A DNA stretch of 7,779 nt, from contig JAEORY010000174.1 in the NCBI GenBank assembly GCA_016840645.1, positions 1 to 7,779 of the forward strand. The letters run 5' to 3'. Position numbers and translations under genes: made by a program. This DNA comes from Candidatus Borrarchaeota archaeon. GTDB taxonomy: Archaea > Asgardarchaeota > Sifarchaeia > Borrarchaeales > Borrarchaeaceae. The notes under the pieces were generated by a model that worked only from the letters and a program-made list of their open reading frames with translations, had not been told where the DNA came from and did not search any database. The number at the start of each line of letters is the position of its first letter. Within the stretch, counting starts at the first letter, position 1. Below are positions 4,486 through 7,779 of this stretch, piece by piece.

Positions 4486-6687
4486 TTACACCATATTGTT
4501 ATAGAAATAAGCCTTGGTGTATTTAAGTTCTTCTGTATTCATTTGTCTTGGCATTTCGGAAGATAATAATTTGATAAATTTTTCATATGCAGCAAATATT
4601 TTTTTGCATTCAATACTATTGATAGTATTGAGTTTAGATAAAACTATTTCTTCTTTTACATGAGTCTTGGGCTCTAGAGAAAAGAAAATTTTTGTTTTGG
4701 CATTTTCTGCTTCTGTATACTCTTCTGACGATAAACTTCGCATATTTTTCTTTTGATAAAAATCCAGAAAAAAAGGATTTACTATTTCCGAAATTTTCTC
4801 TTGAGCCTCTATAGCCCATAGCTGTAAAGAAGCGGAAGCTTGTGGTATACCTGGTTGTGGATCAAATTCTCTTTGCTTTCTTTTCTTAGTATCTACTGTT
4901 CCGGGCGGTCTTCCAGATTCGCCTTCGGGTTGTTTTTCATTAGTATTTGAGATTGGAGTATTATCTACTTCTTGTTCTGGACATTGTGGGGGACATGCTT
5001 TGGCTTCAATAGTAGTTTGCTCATCTTCTGGTCTCGGACTAAGATTCAATCCTACTTGACTAGTTGTAGCTAGACCTAACTGCAAAGCAATCTTTTTAAG
5101 ACTATTGCTAAATTCAGGATCATAATAAGGACCGCTCTTCTTAACCATTCTATCGCTTTCTCTTGCTTTGTTTTCTTGATTAAGTCTTGATTTTTCAAGT
5201 TCTGGATATATTCCAAAGTTTGTCTGTAATAATTCATCGCTAATTACGTTTCTATCCGCTAGCTGAATTAATAAAGCTTTTTCTGCTTCTTCATTGCTAA
5301 GGTCCATCCTTTCAAATTCTATAACAGCCGGACGACTAAAGCCCATTGATTTTTGTACCATTTTGATTTCATTATTCCAAAATTCTAAAAGCACTCTTCG
5401 TCCATACTGAAGTCTTTGAGTTAATGTCTTTAGACTTATAAAATTATTTGTAGTACCAGCAGCTCCAAAAGTACCGGTTAGAGTTGGTGGAATACCAAGA
5501 CCAGCATAGACCATATTCAAGTGAGGAACATACTTTTCTTGACCAAGAAATTGATAAACATTTGATTTGCTTTCGATCAATTCAATATCTGGTCCCCAAA
5601 CTAAATCCATCGTTCCTCCACCAACATTGTTTTGTAGTATACTACTCAACTTACTGGCTGCTGCTGTTGTTGGAGCAATTTTGTGTTCTAAACTACCCAG
5701 CTTAAAAATTCTGATATTGCTAATAGCTCCGTCAAGAGCAGCAAGGTCAGCAAGCTTTAGTTTTTCAATTGTGTTAATATCGTCCATAACACTATAAATA
5801 ATCGGATATGCCCAAGCCTGCCAATCGTCTTTCTTATAATGAAAAACCATAGTTTTATTCGGATCTAGCAAATATGGTTTTTTAGTATCAGCAGCTTCTA
5901 TTATGGCCGCTGGTAATTGCTCAACTATTGCTCTTTCAGCATCGTTCTTTGGGCTTTTGATAATTTTTCTTAGATAAGCTGGTAATATTATCGAATAAGC
6001 TTTTTTGTTTAAGAAATTACACAATGGCCCACCCACTACATCAACAAAAACAGGATCAACAAATGTGTATTTCCAAGGAATTTCCCTTTTTTGAACATCC
6101 GGAGAGATATCGCTATAATTTATGATTTGATCCGGAGAAGCTATACTTTTGTACATCTCCTTTTCTGCTTTTACGCTAATCTTTGCTGTTTGTCTATTAA
6201 TAACGACATTACCTAATCTGTAAAGACTATTTAGGAATCTTTCGCTTCTATCTGATCCGTTGACTTTAGCAAACCAATTTTTATAGAATCTTTCAATTCT
6301 TTTATTAGGGTGAGAAATCCTAACACCTTGACTCGCAAAATCTCCCATAAGATCAATAACATTTTTTACCAAACCTACTCTATGATAAATAAGGTTAGAA
6401 TTCTGAATAATCCCTTTTATCTTTTTAGGAACAGCTTCGTCTGGCCTAAATGCTTCATAATCCGATCTTGTTAATCCTGGTCTACCGCTAGTGGGTCCAG
6501 TAGATAAGTTTGACCAATCAACAGGTCCGTATCTTCCTGCTGTAGATCTTTCTATACCAGTGAATTCTTCTAGGCTTTTAGAAGCTTCATCTAAAGCTGT
6601 TCTTTTGTCTTGGATATCATTATCGTTCCATGTGACATAAGCATTTTCAAGTAAGATACTAGCGTCTGGTATATTTTGATTTTTCAT
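4486..6687 (-). CDS. Portal protein
   Basis: A 733-residue protein expected to form the dodecameric ring at one capsid vertex, through which the terminase pumps DNA and onto which the connector docks. Its place after the terminase and before the protease is typical. Portal-like stretches are residues 98-121 (NLIYHRVGLVKNVIDLMGDF), 206-219 (KYTFVDPVFVDVVG), 279-331 with MVFHYKKDDWQAWAYPIIYS and a long helix KLKLADLAALDGAISNIRIF, residues 353-365 (NNVGGGTMDLVWG), and 392-440 (MVYAGLGIPPTLTG, then the TQRLQYGRRVLLEFWNNEI stem helix). The core ends near residue 550. Residues 551-615 are a Pro/Glu/Gln-rich linker with CPPQCP (565-570) and basic KKRKQRE, and residues 616-733 are a further helical domain. 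The ATG has only a weak AGGA 13 bases upstream, and an in-frame stop 15 bases before it rules out an upstream extension with a normal start. Confidence 0.88.
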   Translation of the reverse strand: MKNQNIPDASILLENAYVTWNDNDIQDKRTALDEASKSLEEFTGIERSTAGRYGPVDWSNLSTGPTSGRPGLTRSDYEAFRPDEAVPKKIKGIIQNSNLIYHRVGLVKNVIDLMGDFASQGVRISHPNKRIERFYKNWFAKVNGSDRSERFLNSLYRLGNVVINRQTAKISVKAEKEMYKSIASPDQIINYSDISPDVQKREIPWKYTFVDPVFVDVVGGPLCNFLNKKAYSIILPAYLRKIIKSPKNDAERAIVEQLPAAIIEAADTKKPYLLDPNKTMVFHYKKDDWQAWAYPIIYSVMDDINTIEKLKLADLAALDGAISNIRIFKLGSLEHKIAPTTAAASKLSSILQNNVGGGTMDLVWGPDIELIESKSNVYQFLGQEKYVPHLNMVYAGLGIPPTLTGTFGAAGTTNNFISLKTLTQRLQYGRRVLLEFWNNEIKMVQKSMGFSRPAVIEFERMDLSNEEAEKALLIQLADRNVISDELLQTNFGIYPELEKSRLNQENKARESDRMVKKSGPYYDPEFSNSLKKIALQLGLATTSQVGLNLSPRPEDEQTTIEAKACPPQCPEQEVDNTPISNTNEKQPEGESGRPPGTVDTKKRKQREFDPQPGIPQASASLQLWAIEAQEKISEIVNPFFLDFYQKKNMRSLSSEEYTEAENAKTKIFFSLEPKTHVKEEIVLSKLNTINSIECKKIFAAYEKFIKLLSSEMPRQMNTEELKYTKAYFYNNMV
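4611..4630. repeat. Perfect 9-base inverted repeat in the portal gene end
   Basis: CAATACTAT, two bases TG, then ATAGTATTG. It lies in the codons for the portal's LNTINSIE stretch. The half-site AATACTATTG recurs at 6688-6697 just upstream of the portal start. It is AT-rich and could be chance; as RNA it would be a weak hairpin with a two-base loop, so a DNA-binding site is the other option. Confidence 0.3.
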
Positions 6688-6747
6688 AATACTATTGCAA
6701 TCCTATTGTAAAACAATTGTGTTTGATACAAAAATAATACACCGCTA

Positions 6748-7779
6748 TTATCTATAAATACCAGTATACAAATCTTCATTAGCGGCAGAAGTAAACCAAC
6801 TAGGTCCTTTATACATTTCTCCGCCTTTTTTACCCATTGTTCTCAGGTTTCCTCCGATAATATCAAAACTAGCATGTACTAGTTCTCTATTCATTTGTCT
6901 TGCTATCATATTAGCAATAACTAAAGCGCTATATCGGTCTTTTCTGAGTTTTCCTTTCTTTCCATTGGGAAGCTTAATGTCTGGGGTGTCCCATTTATCT
7001 CTACCTCCAACACCGCTACTAGTTTGTGTCATCACAATAGTTGTTAATTCATCCTTTAAGTCTTCTATTTCTAAAATACATTCACTTTCATTATCATAAA
7101 CTTTTTCTATTGAACTGTCAAGTATATCTTTATTATCTCTATCTAATGCTAATCCTAAACTTAGATTATCAAATCTTGGAAATAATAATATTCTATCTTC
7201 TAGGTCTTTTCTCAAACCATGATTAGCTGCTGCTGTCCAATCCGCTTTAGCAAATTGAACTAATTCTAGAATATGCAAACCTTGTTGATCATCAGTTTCT
7301 TTTGGTTTGTCATAATCAATAACTGGCCAAATTAAATTTTCCCCTTCTTCTACTTTGGAAGGATCGTGCAGTGCTTCTTCAATTGCGACACCTCCTCCCT
7401 GAGCATCCATTCCTATCCTTTCACAAGGAAATACTTTCATGAGATTACGAATTTTTCTGGCACAGAAACCATAAAAATCATGTTCTCCAACAAGTCCTGT
7501 TTTTTGTCTGTCTTTAAAATTGCTTCTGTTTGTAGTCCAACAATAAACTATTCTGGTATGATCTCCATGAAGCTCTAAAACAACAATGCTAAAATTATCT
7601 TTTTCTGAAGCGGGGTCGATGCCGTATACATATTTGTATTGAGGATTACCCTTAGTTGTAACATCAAATAAAATTTCTTTATCATTAATAACAATGGGTT
7701 TGTCTTCTTTGCAAACACAACTCTCAATAAGACTACGCTTAAAGAAACCGTCGCTGTCTTCTGTGAAACAAGCGGCGTA
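6748..7779 (-). CDS. terL: Terminase large subunit, C-terminal nuclease part (partial)
   Basis: The frame is open to the window end, giving 343 visible C-terminal residues; the N-terminal ATPase part lies outside. An ATG at 7440 could be mistaken for the start, but the conserved nuclease core begins well before it. The three acidic positions of the RNase H-like headful/packaging nuclease can be recognised (numbering from the first visible residue): Asp55 in VYGIDPASEKDNFSIVVLEL, Asp125 in RIGMDAQGGGVAIEEAL, and Asp281 in RKDRYSALVIANMIAR. The upstream YAACFTEDSDGFFKRSLIE is the usual linker between ATPase and nuclease. The enzyme cuts concatemeric phage DNA and drives it through the portal encoded next. 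The C-terminal tail (GGEMYKGPSWFTSAANEDLY) probably contacts the portal. A 60-base gap separates it from the portal gene. Confidence 0.93.
   Translation of the reverse strand, partial: YAACFTEDSDGFFKRSLIESCVCKEDKPIVINDKEILFDVTTKGNPQYKYVYGIDPASEKDNFSIVVLELHGDHTRIVYCWTTNRSNFKDRQKTGLVGEHDFYGFCARKIRNLMKVFPCERIGMDAQGGGVAIEEALHDPSKVEEGENLIWPVIDYDKPKETDDQQGLHILELVQFAKADWTAAANHGLRKDLEDRILLFPRFDNLSLGLALDRDNKDILDSSIEKVYDNESECILEIEDLKDELTTIVMTQTSSGVGGRDKWDTPDIKLPNGKKGKLRKDRYSALVIANMIARQMNRELVHASFDIIGGNLRTMGKKGGEMYKGPSWFTSAANEDLYTGIYR

Noticed and set aside
4634..4819. Second minus-strand frame of 61 codons inside the portal gene
   Set aside because: It overlaps the portal's C-terminal domain in another frame, is Arg/Ser/Lys-rich as expected of a shifted AT-rich gene, and has no ribosome site.
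4489..5610. Possible second internal start in the portal gene: GGAGG four bases before in-frame ATG (Met360)
   Set aside because: The GGAGG comes from GGT GGA GGA codons of a Gly-Gly-Gly stretch inside the portal core, the start would cut through the folded domain, and no domain boundary lies there. This contrasts with the scaffold start at 3637.
6705..6747. Candidate promoter in the terminase-portal gap: TACAAT (6710..6705 on the minus strand) as -10
   Set aside because: The only upstream hexamer near it, TTGTAT, matches three of six -35 positions at 15-base spacing. In an AT-rich gap this is not enough; a small ATTGT/ACAAT hairpin there is equally weak.
6753..6760. TATAAATA, identical to a T4 late promoter -10 element
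   Set aside because: It is on the plus strand, inside the terminase coding end, with no plus-strand gene downstream. No copy was found on the minus strand, where all genes lie.
6748..7440. ATG at 7440 as the start of a separate 230-residue protein
   Set aside because: The frame stays open for 113 codons upstream to the window end, and those codons contain the first nuclease aspartate motif (GIDPASEKDN). It is an internal Met of the terminase.

Overview
The window is a slice of a tailed double-stranded DNA phage genome (Caudoviricetes), either free or a prophage. All supported genes lie on the minus strand, so the order of transcription runs from the high to the low coordinates. It is AT-rich, densely packed and shows no host genes, tRNAs, integrase or CRISPR. 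The host cannot be named from this sequence. The tail-fibre-like and beta-propeller-like genes resemble, from memory, proteins of aquatic T4-like phages, which is only a hint.

Layout, in transcription order: (1) the C-terminal nuclease half of the terminase large subunit, cut by the window end (7779..6748); (2) a 733-residue portal protein with a long C-terminal extension (6687..4486); (3) a fused prohead protease-scaffold protein (4450..2945), which contains a strong Shine-Dalgarno site and an in-frame ATG at 3637, predicting a separate 230-residue scaffold made from the same gene; (4) a small capsid decoration or cement-like protein (2943..2488); (5) an HK97-fold-type major capsid protein (2467..1460); (6) a rho-independent terminator (1431..1396); (7) a fibre-like protein with an Mtd-type N-terminus, two 49-residue repeats and a distinct C-terminal domain (1325..360); (8) the N-terminal 116 residues of a likely five-bladed beta-propeller, glycoside hydrolase/phosphorylase-like protein, cut by the window start (348..1).

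Together genes 1-5 form a DNA-packaging and head-assembly cassette: the terminase pumps DNA through the portal, the scaffold guides the capsid protein around the portal, the protease removes the scaffold, and the decoration protein probably stabilises the mature shell. The terminator sets this cassette apart from the fibre and propeller genes, which may act at the virion surface or on host glycans. The most interesting point is the nested scaffold start. It mirrors lambda C/Nu3 and herpesvirus UL26/UL26.5, but here the protease looks assemblin-like and the second product would arise by internal translation initiation.
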